This document shows positions 46,276 to 54,429 of a DNA stretch of 64,000 nt, one piece after another. The position numbers were made by a program, and so were the translations under genes. The first letter of the stretch is position 1, and each line of letters opens with the position of its first letter. The notes beneath the pieces are model-generated. The model made no database searches and was not told where the DNA came from. It saw only the letters and a program-made list of their open reading frames with translations. The DNA comes from Bifidobacterium santillanense. GTDB lineage: Bacteria; Actinomycetota; Actinomycetes; Actinomycetales; Bifidobacteriaceae. Where the stretch lies: the NCBI RefSeq assembly GCF_018555385.1, contig NZ_JAFEJS010000006.1, positions 1 through 64,000 of the forward strand, read 5' to 3'.

Positions 46276-47903
46276 TTCAGTACCTCCGGTAGGGTTGCGA
46301 TGAATTGGTTGAGTACTTCCTGGAAATGATCGGTTCCCTGACGGTTGTAGTAGTCGTAGAACGTCTCGTCCCCTTCGTGGTGGTCCCGGTAGTCGGCCAG
46401 GATCGACGAGACCGCGTCGGCGAGCTGTTCCTTGGAGAACACGCCCTTGAGCGGCTCGTTGAAGTGGCCTTCGCCCAGCAGGCTGCCACCAACGGAGAGC
46501 TTGTAGCCCTCCACGTGCTGACGGTCGGGGGTGCGCGCGTGCACGCCCTCGATGCCGATGTCCGCGATGGATCGGTGCGCGCAGTTGCTGCCGCAGCCTG
46601 TCATCGTCACGTTGATCGGACGGTCGAACGCGAACCGCCTGTCGAGCTCCTCGATCAGCGGCTTGAACACGGTCTTGGTGTGCGCGTTCGCGAGATTGCA
46701 GTATTCCGCGCCCGTGCAGGTGTTGCCGTAGTCGGCCAGCAGGTGCGGGTGGATCGAGAAGCGCTCGAAGATCGGCAGCGCCTCCACTTCGGCGAGTTTG
46801 TCCTCGGGGATCCACGGGATGATGAAGTTCTGGCAGTGGTCGAATCGGATCTCGTCGCGTCCGTAGTTGCGGGCCACGTCGGTCAGCGCGCGGAAGTCGT
46901 CGGACGAGATGCGCCCGGACGGCACGGAGACGCCCACGTAGTAGTAGCCGTCCTGCTTCTGGCGATGCACGCCGAGTGCGTTGCCGCTGTTCCATCCCTT
47001 GACCTTGCTGCGGCCCTTGGTCTGCAGGTCGGGCAGGGACTCGCGCACCTTGTCCTCGAACTGCTCGGCGCCCCAGTCGGCCACGAGGAACTTGAGACGG
47101 GCCTTGGAGCGGCTGCGGCGGTAGCCGTAGTCGCGGTAGATGCGGCAGATCACCTCGGCCACGTCGGCCACGCGGTTCGGCGGCACGAAGATGTTGAGCT
47201 GCTGCGCGAGGTACGGCTTCATGCCGAGGCCGCCGCCCACGAGCACGTTGAATCCCTGGATGGTGTGGCGGCCGATCCGCTTGGTGTCGGGCGTGAACGC
47301 CACGTCGTTGATCTGCGCGTCGGCCGAGTTGTACACGTTGCTGCTGATCGAGATCTTGAACTTGCGCGGCAGGTTCGAGTAGTCGTAGTTGCCCTGGAAG
47401 CGGTGGTAGACGTCCATCACGGCCTGACGCGTGTCGAACAGCTCGTCCGGGTCGATGCCGGAGAGCGTGTTGTCGACGATGTTGCGCGTGATGTCGCCCT
47501 CGGCGCCCTTGGTCGTCAGGCCGACGTTCTCGATGCCGGCGAAGATGTCGACGAGCTCGGCGAACGGGATCCAGTGGTACTGCACCGCCTGGCGCGTGGT
47601 CAGGTCGATGACGCCGTGGCCGTAGTGCTCGCCGATCCACGCGATGTGGTCGGCCTGCTTGACCGTGATGCGTCCGCCCGGGATCTTGATGCGCATCATG
47701 AAGTAGCCGTCGGTCTGCGGCTTCTGCACGGTGAGCCCCGCGTACTTGAAGTACATGAAGTAGCTCGGATCGATCTCCGAGAACGGCTTCTTCACCAGCT
47801 CCGGAAGATCCTTGAACACATCAAGGCCGTCTTCCTTGAGCTTGGCGATCTCGTTGCCGTTGAGCTTCTGATCCGCCCATGTGGCGATGTAGCCGGCGCT
47901 CAT
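46272..47903 (-). CDS. Siroheme-dependent sulfite/nitrite reductase
   Basis: A 543-residue reductase of the NirA/SirA type. The [4Fe-4S]-siroheme cysteines are C396 and C402 in CTGAEYCNLA, and C437 and C441 in TGCGSNCAHR. The second motif has Gly-Ser where Pro-Asn is usual (GCPNxC), worth noting. Siroheme-binding basic residues appear in TTRQAVQYHWIPF and RSKARLKFLVADWG. Sulfite and nitrite enzymes cannot be told apart reliably by eye; the nearby YeiH-type transporter mildly favours sulfite. ATG 47903 follows GGGGGAAG. First gene of an operon with flavodoxin and CbiX. Confidence 0.88.
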   Translation of the reverse strand: MSAGYIATWADQKLNGNEIAKLKEDGLDVFKDLPELVKKPFSEIDPSYFMYFKYAGLTVQKPQTDGYFMMRIKIPGGRITVKQADHIAWIGEHYGHGVIDLTTRQAVQYHWIPFAELVDIFAGIENVGLTTKGAEGDITRNIVDNTLSGIDPDELFDTRQAVMDVYHRFQGNYDYSNLPRKFKISISSNVYNSADAQINDVAFTPDTKRIGRHTIQGFNVLVGGGLGMKPYLAQQLNIFVPPNRVADVAEVICRIYRDYGYRRSRSKARLKFLVADWGAEQFEDKVRESLPDLQTKGRSKVKGWNSGNALGVHRQKQDGYYYVGVSVPSGRISSDDFRALTDVARNYGRDEIRFDHCQNFIIPWIPEDKLAEVEALPIFERFSIHPHLLADYGNTCTGAEYCNLANAHTKTVFKPLIEELDRRFAFDRPINVTMTGCGSNCAHRSIADIGIEGVHARTPDRQHVEGYKLSVGGSLLGEGHFNEPLKGVFSKEQLADAVSSILADYRDHHEGDETFYDYYNRQGTDHFQEVLNQFIATLPEVLK

Positions 47904-48116
47904 AGCGCTTCCCCCAATCGGATAAGTCTGCGTTGTGGCGCCGAAGCGCCGTACCCCCTGATGAGTCGGGAGCCTACAAACGCCGTGTTGCGGTGTCAAT
48001 CCGGTCCCGTTCGGTCATGTGCGGACGAAAACGTTGCGATTCCGCCGTTTTCGGGCCGTCGCCGGATGACACCCCGCGTGATTTCCGGTTGATGGTTCTC
48101 CTTGTGAGCCGTTATC

Positions 48117-48138
48117 AATCGGCGGTATTCCGCCGATT
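48117..48138. promoter_or_regulatory. Perfect palindrome between the reductase and FNR genes
   Basis: AATCGGCGG at 48117-48125 pairs exactly with CCGCCGATT at 48130-48138. It stands in the 418-bp divergent region and may be an operator for both transcripts. A TATACT box at 48180-48185 could start the FNR transcript. Confidence 0.5.
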
Positions 48139-48321
48139 TCCAGCCTGTCGCGACGCTTCGTCCGAACGGCGCGCGACCGTATACTTGGCCACTATCGACG
48201 TCCGTCATCGGGGCGCGGCTCCGGTCATCCGACCGGTCCGCGGCGACGGGCGGCGATTCATCGATCGACCATCCGACGGCCGGCGAGCGCCGCGTCGTCC
48301 GACGAATCTGGGGGATTCCAT

Positions 48322-49389
48322 ATGACCGAAGCAGTGATCGAACAGGTGGGGACGAACGAGACCGGCGTGACCGGCGCGGACGGGGCGACGGCCGGAACGG
48401 CGGCCGCCGAGCCCGCCATCACCGACGTGACCGTGATCGGCGGCGGACCGGTCGGCATGTTCGCCGCGTTCTACTCCGCGATGCGCAATCTCGACGTCAC
48501 GCTCGTCGACAGCCTGCCCGAGCTCGGCGGGCAGGTCGCGGCGCTCTACCCGGAGAAGCCGATCCATGACATCGCCGGATTCGTCTCCGGCACCGGCGCC
48601 GAACTCGTCGCCAACCTCAAGGCGCAGCTCGACACGTTCCCGGAGCGCATCACCGTGCACGTGAACGAAGAGGTGCGCGGTCTCGAGCAGCTCGCCGACG
48701 GCACGTTCACGCTGACCACGTCCGCGCGCGAGATCCGCACGCGCTCGGTGATCGTGGCGATCGGCTCCGGCGCGTTCACGCCCCGCCCGCTCGCCATCGA
48801 CTACGACCGCGAGCGCCTCGACGGCCACAAGGTCTTCTACTTCGTCAAACGTCTGGCCGACTTCGCCGGCAAAACCGTCGCCGTGGCCGGCGGCGGCGAC
48901 GCGGCGATCGACTGGGCGCTCGAGCTGGAGCGCATCGCCGGCAAGGTCGTGCTCATCCACCGCCGCGACAACTTCCGCGCGCTCGAGTCGAGCGTCGCGC
49001 GCCTGAAGGAGTCGACCGTCGCGATCCTCACGCCCTACAAGTTCACGTCCGTGACCGGCGTGCCCGATGGCGACGGCCTGCATATCGAGCTCGCCAAGAT
49101 CAAGAGCGACGAGACGCTCGCGCTCGACGTCGACGCGCTGCTCGTCAACTACGGCTTCACGTCCGACAACCACCTGCTCAAGGAATGGGGCCTGCCGGTC
49201 AAACGCGGCGACCTCGAGGTGAACGAGTACCTCGAGACCGAGGTGCCGCGCATCTATGGCGTCGGCGACGCGGTCACCTACCCGGGCAAGGTCAAGCTCA
49301 TCTCCGCCGGCTTCGGCGAGGTCCCGCGCGCCGTCAACCACCTGGCCGAGCAGCTCTACCCCGACCGCAAGCAGCCCCTGCACGAGTAA
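48322..49389 (+). CDS. Ferredoxin/flavodoxin-NADP reductase, thioredoxin-reductase-like type
   Basis: A 355-residue FAD enzyme. The FAD site reads VTVIGGGPVGMFAAFYSAMR and the second glycine motif VAVAGGGDAAIDWALELERI binds NADPH. The last FAD contact is RIYGVGDAVTYPGKVKLI. It lacks the CxxC of thioredoxin reductase, as in YumC-type reductases. About 35 Ala/Thr-rich residues precede the FAD motif. Ribosome binding site GGGG. Divergent from the reductase operon, it can pass electrons from NADPH to flavodoxin and so to the reductase. Confidence 0.9.
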   Translation: MTEAVIEQVGTNETGVTGADGATAGTAAAEPAITDVTVIGGGPVGMFAAFYSAMRNLDVTLVDSLPELGGQVAALYPEKPIHDIAGFVSGTGAELVANLKAQLDTFPERITVHVNEEVRGLEQLADGTFTLTTSAREIRTRSVIVAIGSGAFTPRPLAIDYDRERLDGHKVFYFVKRLADFAGKTVAVAGGGDAAIDWALELERIAGKVVLIHRRDNFRALESSVARLKESTVAILTPYKFTSVTGVPDGDGLHIELAKIKSDETLALDVDALLVNYGFTSDNHLLKEWGLPVKRGDLEVNEYLETEVPRIYGVGDAVTYPGKVKLISAGFGEVPRAVNHLAEQLYPDRKQPLHE

Positions 49390-49415
49390 CGGGAGGCTGG
49401 GTTTGCGCGTCCTCG

Positions 49416-49439
49416 CGTCCGTTCCTATAGGATCGGGCG
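49416..49439. repeat. Isolated copy of the 24-bp palindromic repeat
   Basis: CGTCCGTTCCTATAGGATCG and the next four bases are the reverse complement of the element at 56743-56766 with one mismatch. It lies 27 bp after the FNR stop and may act as a terminator hairpin. Confidence 0.65.
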
Positions 49440-49472
49440 CGGATGACCGGGGTATCTCGACGTTAAGGCAGA

Positions 49473-49718
49473 CGACGGGATATAGCCCGTCATAAGCAAC
49501 GTCTTCAATGGGACCGCGATGTCGCCATGTCGCATCGCATACAATCGAACCAACACGGCGCACCGCGACGAACGAATCGGGGCCATGAGGATGTCGGGGG
49601 ACATCCGGCACCGATCGGGGGCGGTCGGCGAACCCAGCCGGCCGGTGATGCGTGCCGTGGTCCATATCCATCAATCAGCAACCAATCACGCAGCACGCAT
49701 ACATCATGCGTGCTGCGT
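49473..49718 (+). promoter_or_regulatory. Leader hairpins upstream of the YeiH-type transporter
   Basis: GACGGG at 49473-49478 pairs with CCCGTC at about 49486-49491. A much stronger hairpin has perfect 13-bp arms, ACGCAGCACGCAT (49688-49700) and its complement (49706-49718), with a five-base loop. It ends 127 bp before the start codon. It could be an attenuator or an operator; no known riboswitch is recognised. Confidence 0.5.
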
Positions 49719-49845
49719 GCCATCGCATCCGCTGTCCCGTCGCAGGAGAGGACGCACCGCCGCAGGCCGGTCATCGGCCGACGACCGGGAGCGTCCCGGC
49801 GACACGGAACGCCACGGGGCGATGGGAAGGAGAAGGGAAGCAATC

Positions 49846-51333
49846 GTGACCGCATCGACTTTGCCGACGACCGCAGCGGCGGCCGGCTCGGCGCAGAAAA
49901 CCAAGGTGAGGGAGGCCGTCCCGGCGGCCGCCGAGGGACGCAGGATCCTGGGCAGCGAGGACTGGTGGGCCGTGTTCATCGGCCTCGGCATCGTGGTCCT
50001 CGGCTTCGTGCTGTGGGCCGCGGGCAGCACGCTCAACGTGTTCGCCGCGAAGATCCCCAGCTGGGACTCCTGGTCGTTCCTGTTCAGCGGCGGCGACGTC
50101 ACCAAGAACGGCGCCACCACGCACGCGGCGGGACTGGCCGAGCGCTGGCCGAACATCGTCCTGCTGTTCGTCCTGTTCGCCGCGGTGTTCTCGCTCGCCG
50201 CGTACTTCCTCAAGCTCAAGGTGCCGGCGTTCCTCGGCGGGTTCGTCGCGCTGTTCGTCCTGAGCTTCGCCGTCAACGTGTTCAGCACGTCGAAGTTCTC
50301 CTCCTCGTACAACCTCGAGGCGCCGCTCGTCGCGCTGGTCATCGGCCTGATCATCGGCAACGTCGTCAACGCCGAAGGATTCTTCGGCGGCGCGCTGCGC
50401 ACCGAACTGTACGTCAAGGTCGGCATCGTCCTGCTCGGCGCGACGCTGCCGTTCACCACGATCATCTCCGCCGGACCGGTCGCGTTCCTGCAGGCCACGT
50501 TCATCGCCGTCTCGACGTTCCTCGTCATCTACTTCGTTGCCACGAAGGGCTTCGACCTCGACAAGCGCTTCGCTGCCACGCTCGGCGCCGGCGGTTCGAT
50601 CTGCGGCGTCTCCGCCGGCATCGCCGTGGGCTCCGCCGTCAAGACCCGCAAGGAGCAGGTCTCCGCGGTGATCTCCATCGTCGTCGTCTGGGCCATCATC
50701 TCCATCTTCCTGCTCACGGGCCTGGCCAAGGCGTTCGGTCTGCCCGACGGCGTGGCCGGCGCGTGGGTCGGCACCTCCGAGTTCGCCGACGCGGCCGGCG
50801 TGACCGCCGCCGCCAGCTTCGGCGAGCAGGGCATCGCCGCGTTCACCCTGATGAAGGTCGTCGGCCGCGACATCTTCATCGGCGTGTGGTGCCTGATCCT
50901 GGCGTTCATCGCCATCACCTACTGGGATCGTCAGGACCGCGTCGCCGAGGCCAAGGCCGCCGGCCGCGACGTCAACGACCTGCCTAGACAGAAGGTCGAC
51001 GTCGCACAGATCTGGCACCGCTTCCCGAAGTTCGTGATCGGCTTCTTCGTCGCCTCGATCTTCCTGACGATCGTCATCGCGTCGGCCGGCGCGGGCGCCT
51101 CCGCGGGCATCACCAGCGACCTGATCGCACCGGTCAAGGAGCTGCGCACCTGGGCGTTCACGTTCACGTTCCTCTCGATCGGTCTGACGACCCGCTTCAA
51201 GCAGCTGTCGAACCTCGGATGGAAGCCGGTCGCCGCCTTCAGCATCGGCGCCGTGGTGAACATCATCCTCGGCTTCATCCTCTCCGCCGTGCTGCTGCCC
51301 GGCTTCTGGTCCACCATCTCCGTCGCCGCCTGA
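49846..51333 (+). CDS. YeiH-family transporter (putative sulfate exporter family)
   Basis: A 495-residue protein of the YeiH/PF03601 family with about eleven helices. Family marks are EAPLVALVIGLIIGN, ELYVKVGIVLLGATLPF, LGAGGSICGVSAGIAVGSAV and EFADAAGVTAAASFGEQGIA. The start is GTG 49846 with AGGGAAG upstream; longer frames run into hairpins. The family is annotated as a sulfate or sulfite/sulfonate exporter on context. Placement between siroheme genes and the reductase supports a sulfur anion. Confidence 0.85.
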   Translation: MTASTLPTTAAAAGSAQKTKVREAVPAAAEGRRILGSEDWWAVFIGLGIVVLGFVLWAAGSTLNVFAAKIPSWDSWSFLFSGGDVTKNGATTHAAGLAERWPNIVLLFVLFAAVFSLAAYFLKLKVPAFLGGFVALFVLSFAVNVFSTSKFSSSYNLEAPLVALVIGLIIGNVVNAEGFFGGALRTELYVKVGIVLLGATLPFTTIISAGPVAFLQATFIAVSTFLVIYFVATKGFDLDKRFAATLGAGGSICGVSAGIAVGSAVKTRKEQVSAVISIVVVWAIISIFLLTGLAKAFGLPDGVAGAWVGTSEFADAAGVTAAASFGEQGIAAFTLMKVVGRDIFIGVWCLILAFIAITYWDRQDRVAEAKAAGRDVNDLPRQKVDVAQIWHRFPKFVIGFFVASIFLTIVIASAGAGASAGITSDLIAPVKELRTWAFTFTFLSIGLTTRFKQLSNLGWKPVAAFSIGAVVNIILGFILSAVLLPGFWSTISVAA

Positions 51334-51434
51334 CGCCGGCCCGAGCCACGGCCTGAGCCACGGACGGCCGGTCCGACGGCCGCCGCGACCGGATGATTGC
51401 CCGGTCGCTCGATCGGTCATGCCATTGACGCCAT

Positions 51435-51483
51435 GAACGGCACCGGCCCGTCCGGGGTATCCCGGATGAGTGCGGTGCCGTTC
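51435..51483 (+). terminator. Stem-loop after the YeiH-type gene
   Basis: GAACGGCACCG (51435-51445) and its exact complement (51473-51483) form an 11-bp stem, 100 bp after the gene. There is no U-run, so it may be a weak terminator or a leader element of the next gene. Confidence 0.45.
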
Positions 51484-51568
51484 CCGTTCCTGTCGAATGA
51501 CGCCTGCGGCTTCGCCCCGTTGTCCCGCGTCCGCATACCTCGTCCGCATATCCCGTAAAGGAGTTCCC

Positions 51569-52036
51569 ATGTCCTTCGCCGACCTGCTTGTTCGCCCACG
51601 TCCAAGTCGCCCCGCTGCACCCACCATCATCGATGACGCGCCTATCGTGCGTCCGAATGTCCGGGGCGCGTCGGAGCCCGAGGCGGAGACGACCACAACA
51701 TCCTCTGATTCCGGCCTTCCGGTCGTGTGGCACGTGATCGTCGACATCCCGTTCGCGAACGATCCGCTGCGTCGTACCGGCGCCACGCTGGAGGACGCCG
51801 CCGCCGAACTGCGCCGTCGCTCCGCCCGGTTGGCCCGTGCCCAGGCGGTGCTGGCCACGTTGCGACGCCTCACCGACGCCGACGACTGGCAGGTGTCGAT
51901 CACCCGCCACGGTATCCGCGCCGAACGCGACGGCGAGCCGTTCGAGCAGCTCGAGCAGCGCCTGACCGACGCCGGATTCGACGCCGACGACTTCCTCGTC
52001 CACGTCGAATACGCCCGCTCCTGGGGCATGCTGTAG
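51569..52036 (+). CDS. Conserved-looking protein of unknown function
   Basis: A 155-residue soluble protein. The first 50 residues are low-complexity (Pro, Ser, Thr, Glu). The rest looks folded: LPVVWHVIVDIPFANDPLRR, a long helix (TLEDAAAELRRRSARLARAQ) and a C-terminal strand-helix-strand ending FLVHVEYARSWGML. I recognise no family. The ribosome binding site AAAGGAG is ideal, so the gene is likely real. Confidence 0.6.
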   Translation: MSFADLLVRPRPSRPAAPTIIDDAPIVRPNVRGASEPEAETTTTSSDSGLPVVWHVIVDIPFANDPLRRTGATLEDAAAELRRRSARLARAQAVLATLRRLTDADDWQVSITRHGIRAERDGEPFEQLEQRLTDAGFDADDFLVHVEYARSWGML

Positions 52037-52107
52037 ACGCGCCGGACGTGGGGTTGGGGCTGGCCGTTGTTGCGGGCTGACCGTCCGATCGCTAATGAGC
52101 CGCCCAA

Positions 52108-53067
52108 TCAGTCGGCGGTGACGTCATCGACCAGCCGTCTGATCGCGGCGTGCAGGACATCCGTGCGCGTCCCCGGCGATTTGGCGACGTTCCCGTCGGC
52201 CTCGACGACCGCCGTCGTGCTGGGCCCGAGCGTGTAGTACGTGGGCTGGGCCGTGAAGCATTCGGGAATCCGCTTCATGATGGCCCGCAGCCGCCGGTAC
52301 GCCGACGGACTCGTCACCAGAATCCGCCCGATGCGGTGCGGGTCCGTCGCCGTTTCCTTGGAACATCCGGTGCGATCGGTCGGGAGACCGTATATGTCGG
52401 GGAAGGCCATGCCGGCCATGTCATCTGAGCCTCCACGCCCCGCGATTGATTCGGTGATGAACCCGCACGCACGGTCCTCGCACGTGGTGTCCCAATGATT
52501 CTCGTACACCTGCACGCGTGCGACGCCCGGCGGCAGCGCGTCGTGCGGCACCGACAGCGAGCCGCACAGATGCACCGCGCAACGTCCGACGAGAGGCGCG
52601 ACGATGGGGGCTATGACCTTGGGAATCCTGGGGCTGTCGTCCGTCATCGATATCGGGGCGGCCGTCCCCGCGCGAGACGATTCGTCGATGGACGTGACGC
52701 CCTGCATCCTCCGTAGCAGCGCCGCGACCCCGCGCTGGCTCTCCTCGTCCGGGACCAGTACGTTCCGTATCCCCGCCGCCCGGGCTGTCCGCGCCATGCG
52801 CGCGCTCAGCACGATCAACGTGGGTGAGTTCGGGTTCCTGCTTTCCGTCCGCCACCGCGGATGCGCGAGGTAGACCTGCAACGCGAATCCGCTGGTGACG
52901 ATCACCGTGTCCGCGGCGAGCATCGCGCGCAAACCGTCCGCATCCGGCTCGACCGCGCGCAGCTCGCGCAACGGGCAATATATGGGTGCGACCCCGGCCT
53001 CGACCAGCGCGCGTCGAGTCCCCGCATCGACGCGCGTCCCCTCGATGGTGAACAGAACCGATGTCAT
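52108..53067 (-). CDS. hemD: Uroporphyrinogen-III synthase
   Basis: A 319-residue protein of the HemD fold, two similar Rossmann-like lobes. The first lobe has IYCPLRELRAVEPD and ADTVIVTSGFALQVYL; the second has ILVTSPSAYRRLRAIMKRIP and YYTLGPSTTAVVEADG. Sequence identity in this family is low, so context (hemC, cobA, met8-like) carries weight. Residues about 120-150 are an extra low-complexity linker. It closes the porphyrin ring after HemC. It is divergent from cobA, 75 bp away. Confidence 0.75.
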   Translation of the reverse strand: MTSVLFTIEGTRVDAGTRRALVEAGVAPIYCPLRELRAVEPDADGLRAMLAADTVIVTSGFALQVYLAHPRWRTESRNPNSPTLIVLSARMARTARAAGIRNVLVPDEESQRGVAALLRRMQGVTSIDESSRAGTAAPISMTDDSPRIPKVIAPIVAPLVGRCAVHLCGSLSVPHDALPPGVARVQVYENHWDTTCEDRACGFITESIAGRGGSDDMAGMAFPDIYGLPTDRTGCSKETATDPHRIGRILVTSPSAYRRLRAIMKRIPECFTAQPTYYTLGPSTTAVVEADGNVAKSPGTRTDVLHAAIRRLVDDVTAD

Positions 53068-53142
53068 GGCGGATGAATCATGCACAATGATGATGATACG
53101 TTCCCGAATGTGATGGAACATGACCGAGAAGGGGAGACAACC

Positions 53143-53865
53143 ATGAGCGGATTGGTGTCGTTGGTCGGGGCGGGGCCGGGCAGCCCGGACCTGCTGACGC
53201 TGCGCGCCAGAGACCGCATCGAACGGGCCGACGTGATCGTCTACGACCGGCTCGTCAACCCCGAGCTCCTCGACTTCGCGCGGCCCGACGCGCAGCGGAT
53301 CGACGTGGGCAAGTCCCCGCACCATCACCCGGTCAAACAGCGCGAGATCAACGACCTGCTCGCGCGCCTCGCCAAGGACGGCAAGCGCGTGGTACGGCTC
53401 AAATCGGGCGATCCGTTCGTCTTCGGACGCGGCGGCGAGGAGCGCGCGTACCTCAGGGCGCAGGGCGTCGAAGTGGAGGTCGTGCCCGGCATCACCAGCG
53501 CGATCGCGGGGCCGGCGGCGGTCGGCATCCCCGTCACGCACCGCGACTTCGCGTCGAGCTTCCATGTGATCGCGGGCCATCGCAAGCGCGAGGGGCACGA
53601 GCTCGACTGGGCGAACATCGCAGGCATGGAGGGCACGCTGGTATTCCTCATGGGCATGGAGTCGCTGGGGCGCATCGTCGCGAACCTCGTCGCCAACGGC
53701 AAGCCGGCCGATACGCCGGTCGCCGTGATCCAATGGGCCACGCGCGAGAACCAGCGCGCGGTCGGCGGTACGCTGGAGACGATCGAGCGCGAGGTCGATG
53801 CGGCCGGTCTCGGCGCCCCCGCGCTGATCGTGGTCGGCGGCGTCGCCTCACTGCTCGACGCGTGA
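53143..53865 (+). CDS. cobA: Uroporphyrinogen-III C-methyltransferase
   Basis: A 240-residue SUMT that makes precorrin-2 from uroporphyrinogen III with SAM. Marks are LVGAGPGSPDLLTLRARDRI, VVRLKSGDPFVFGRGGEE, VVPGITSAIAGPAAVGIPVT and ATRENQRAVGGTL. ATG 53143 follows AAGGGGAG. The next gene starts 12 bp later, giving a two-gene siroheme operon. Confidence 0.95.
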   Translation: MSGLVSLVGAGPGSPDLLTLRARDRIERADVIVYDRLVNPELLDFARPDAQRIDVGKSPHHHPVKQREINDLLARLAKDGKRVVRLKSGDPFVFGRGGEERAYLRAQGVEVEVVPGITSAIAGPAAVGIPVTHRDFASSFHVIAGHRKREGHELDWANIAGMEGTLVFLMGMESLGRIVANLVANGKPADTPVAVIQWATRENQRAVGGTLETIEREVDAAGLGAPALIVVGGVASLLDA

Positions 53866-53877
53866 TTGGAGCATGAT

Positions 53878-54426
53878 ATGAGCGATATGAATGTGAACGG
53901 ATCCGACGAAACCCTCGAATCCGAGGCCTTCGAGGCCGAGCCCGAGGCCGATGCCTTCGCGCCGAGCCCATACCCGGTCGACCTGCGCGTGAAGGGCGAG
54001 CGCGCGGTCGTGGTCGGCGGCGGCAGGGTCGCCACGCGCAAGGTCACGCATCTGCTGGCCGCCGGCGCCAAGGTCACGGTCGTCGCGCCCGAACTGGACG
54101 AACGACTGGCGGCGGAGGCGGACGACGGCGCGATCGACTGGAGGTGCAAGCCCTACGCGACCGGCGACCTCGACGGCGCGCGCATCGTCATCGCCTGCAC
54201 CGACGACCAGGACGTGAACCATCGGGTCGTCGCCGACGCGGAGCCCGGCCAGCTGGTGAACAACACCGGCGACCCGAGCGAATCGGACTTCTTCAATGTG
54301 GCCGTCGTCGAGCACGGCAACCTCATCTTCACCGTCTCCAGCAAGGGCATCGACCCGGCTCTCGTGCGCCGCGTCAAGCAGCGTCTGGCCGATGCGCTGC
54401 CGGACCTGCTCGCCGACGCGCAGTGA
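53878..54426 (+). CDS. Precorrin-2 dehydrogenase (SirC/Met8 N-domain type)
   Basis: A 182-residue NAD-dependent enzyme: YPVDLRVKGERAVVVGGGRV then ATRKVTHLLAAGAKVTVVAP is the CysG/Met8 N-terminal Rossmann fold. NNTGDPSESDFFNVAVVEHG and FTVSSKGIDPALVRRVKQRL follow. It oxidises precorrin-2 to sirohydrochlorin. The separate CbiX supplies the iron step. ATG 53878 has GGAG six bases upstream. The convergent lipoprotein gene ends four bases after it. Confidence 0.9.
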   Translation: MSDMNVNGSDETLESEAFEAEPEADAFAPSPYPVDLRVKGERAVVVGGGRVATRKVTHLLAAGAKVTVVAPELDERLAAEADDGAIDWRCKPYATGDLDGARIVIACTDDQDVNHRVVADAEPGQLVNNTGDPSESDFFNVAVVEHGNLIFTVSSKGIDPALVRRVKQRLADALPDLLADAQ

Positions 54427-54429
54427 CCG

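Noticed and set aside
45835..47640. A 601-residue frame ending in the flavodoxin
   Set aside because: The first part is a shadow of the reductase gene; flavodoxin begins at GTG 46275 with its own ribosome binding site.
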